Source: HGM04593 sp045647745
GTDB taxonomy: Bacteria > Bacteroidota > Bacteroidia > Bacteroidales > Bacteroidaceae
Reading direction: 5' to 3'
Assembly (NCBI GenBank): GCA_045647745.1
Contig: JAZRMQ010000026.1
Location: 1 to 64,000 of the forward strand
DNA length: 64,000 bases
Below the pieces are notes generated by a model. That model had not been told where the DNA came from and did not search any database. It saw nothing but the letters and a program-made list of their open reading frames with translations. Position 1 is the stretch's first letter. Each line of letters opens with the position of its first letter. The position numbers and the translations under genes are program-made. Below are positions 62,990 through 64,000 of this stretch, piece by piece.

Positions 62990-63466
62990 ATGAAAAAGAT
63001 TATCAACCCTTGGATTGACCTTGCTGACAAAGGCTACAACTGTTTTGCTTGTGCTCCGACGAACCCTTATGGCTTGAAGATGGAGTTTTATGAAGATGGC
63101 GAGGATATTGTTTCATTTTGGACTCCCGGCAACAACTATCAAGGTTGGCTCGACACGCTGCACGGCGGTATTCAGGCAACTCTCCTCGACGAAATAGGCG
63201 GTTGGATAATAGCCCGCAAGTTCCAAACCTCGGGAATGACAACTAATCTTTCTATAAAATACAAAAAACCTATCCCCACGGGAGAGAACATAAAAATAGA
63301 GATACGTGGGCGCGTGAAAGAGGTTAAGCGTATGTTCGTGTTCATAGAGGCTGAAATAATTTACAATGGTGAAGTGCGCTCAAGCGCAGAGATGACCTAC
63401 TATACTTTTCCAAAAGATGTAGCTGAAAAGGATTTTATGTTCAACGGATGCGATGTTGAGGAGTAA
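62990..63466 (+). CDS. PaaI-like hotdog thioesterase
   Basis: 158 residues, cytosolic, one hotdog fold. DTLHGGIQATLLDEIGGWI (about residues 56-74) is the usual PaaI active-site segment. A Cys pair at the N-terminus (CFACAPTNPYGL) is common in this subfamily. It probably hydrolyses an acyl-CoA, substrate unknown. A TAACTTTG box at 62953-62960 is a likely -7 element. Divergent from the TraB gene. Confidence 0.88.
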   Translation: MKKIINPWIDLADKGYNCFACAPTNPYGLKMEFYEDGEDIVSFWTPGNNYQGWLDTLHGGIQATLLDEIGGWIIARKFQTSGMTTNLSIKYKKPIPTGENIKIEIRGRVKEVKRMFVFIEAEIIYNGEVRSSAEMTYYTFPKDVAEKDFMFNGCDVEE

Positions 63467-63555
63467 CACCTCTATTGGGAAATTTATCGAGAATTAATCT
63501 GTAATTAAACAATAAAAGATGTATCTTTGTAGAGATAAAGAACAGCTACAAAAAG

Positions 63556-64000
63556 ATGGCATTAAAAAAACAGATAATAAGCGCATTACTCATTATTGTT
63601 GTTTGCCTTGCGCAACCATTGTGGGCACAAGCCGATGGAGACAACGAACTGCGTCTCTTGGCACAAATAAACAATATCACCTCTTTTGGCGATAATGCAC
63701 CCTATTGGTTCACAGCCAACAGACAGGGACTCTCCTCGACAGGAGAGCACAATGGGCACTTGCGCCTCGCTGCAACATACGGCAACCATTTTGGAGCAAA
63801 AAAGCAGTTTGCATATAGGCTGACTGCCGATATCACCGCGGCCTACAATCAGGCTGCTCCGTTCTTTGTGCATCAGGCATACGCAGAAATTGGCTGGCGT
63901 TGGCTGACGTTGAGCGTAGGCAGCAAAGAGAGATTTGCCGAGCTAAAAGATGACATCTCGCAATTTGAAGGAACAGCATTTGCCCAAAATAAAGTCAATC
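63556..64000 (+). CDS. Capsule assembly Wzi-family outer-membrane protein (partial)
   Basis: The first 148 residues are in the window; the gene runs off the right edge. A signal peptide (ending QPLWAQA) is followed by INNITSFGDNAPYWFTANRQGLSS, the beginning typical of Bacteroidales Wzi-like barrels, and by strands (HLRLAATYG, FAYRLTADITAAYN, LSVGSKERFA). Wzi anchors capsular polysaccharide at the surface in enterobacteria; in Bacteroidales the role is less sure. TATCTTTG at 63522-63529 is a likely -7 element. Confidence 0.82.
   Translation, partial: MALKKQIISALLIIVVCLAQPLWAQADGDNELRLLAQINNITSFGDNAPYWFTANRQGLSSTGEHNGHLRLAATYGNHFGAKKQFAYRLTADITAAYNQAAPFFVHQAYAEIGWRWLTLSVGSKERFAELKDDISQFEGTAFAQNKVN

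Overview
The window looks like a chromosomal segment of a gut-type member of the order Bacteroidales. Three things point there: recognisable protein families (thiamine TonB receptor/PnuT operon, FeoA-FeoB fusion, Bacteroidetes-type LptC, DUF4105 and Wzi proteins), the repeated promoter motif TAnnTTTG with an upstream TTG about 19-20 nt away, and the lack of strong Shine-Dalgarno sequences. I see no rRNA, tRNA, CRISPR array, phage or transposase. Most genes are ordinary core or host-glycan genes; several start codons were moved inward to the ATG that precedes a signal peptide.

Layout. 1-7.9 kb: a secreted protein with a C-terminal sorting-like tail, fabG, a small DNA-binding protein, a lipoprotein, groES-groEL and a Ca2+/Na+ antiporter. 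8.0-11.8 kb: a thiamine salvage operon (TPP riboswitch, TonB receptor, PnuT-like transporter, thiamine pyrophosphokinase). 11.8-20.5 kb, leftward: a 1669-residue GH123-like plus sialidase enzyme, then GH110 alpha-galactosidase translationally coupled to an RluA-type pseudouridine synthase. 20.7-24.7 kb: secA, an unknown acidic protein and two 84-bp repeats. 24.9-31.5 kb: TetR regulator, TolC-MFP-RND efflux system and a PII-like protein. 31.5-34.2 kb, leftward: an alkaline-phosphatase-fold protein with lost metal ligands and a DUF4105/Lnb-like membrane protein. 34.7-42.3 kb: coaX, outer-membrane protein, TPR protein, lptC, CNNM/CorC protein and a PpiD-like chaperone. 42.4-48 kb: trmO and a sialic acid cluster (lyase, epimerase, mutarotase-symporter fusion). 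48-53.7 kb: tandem small cationic secreted proteins, feoAB, and a hemerythrin / LuxR-type regulator / free-Met-sulfoxide reductase group. 53.7-60.4 kb: small proteins and a two-component system built on a double histidine kinase. 60.5-64 kb: a PepSY membrane protein with flavinylation-like motifs, a TraB/GumN protein, a hotdog thioesterase and the start of a Wzi-type outer-membrane protein.

How the parts work together. The sialidase, NanA, the AGE epimerase and the mutarotase-SSS fusion together give release, anomer conversion, uptake and breakdown of sialic acid; GH110 and the GH123-like domain add alpha-galactose and beta-GalNAc targets, which fits life on host mucins or glycolipids. Thiamine is salvaged under riboswitch control. 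Iron (FeoAB, with a 20-bp palindrome upstream), hemerythrin and PepSY genes suggest attention to iron and redox. The least ordinary items are (1) the PepSY protein with four flavin-attachment-like motifs and a four-cysteine cluster in one extracytoplasmic loop, (2) the double kinase in which one half seems to keep the ATP site and the other the phospho-accepting histidine, and (3) the tandem Lys/Pro-rich secreted proteins.
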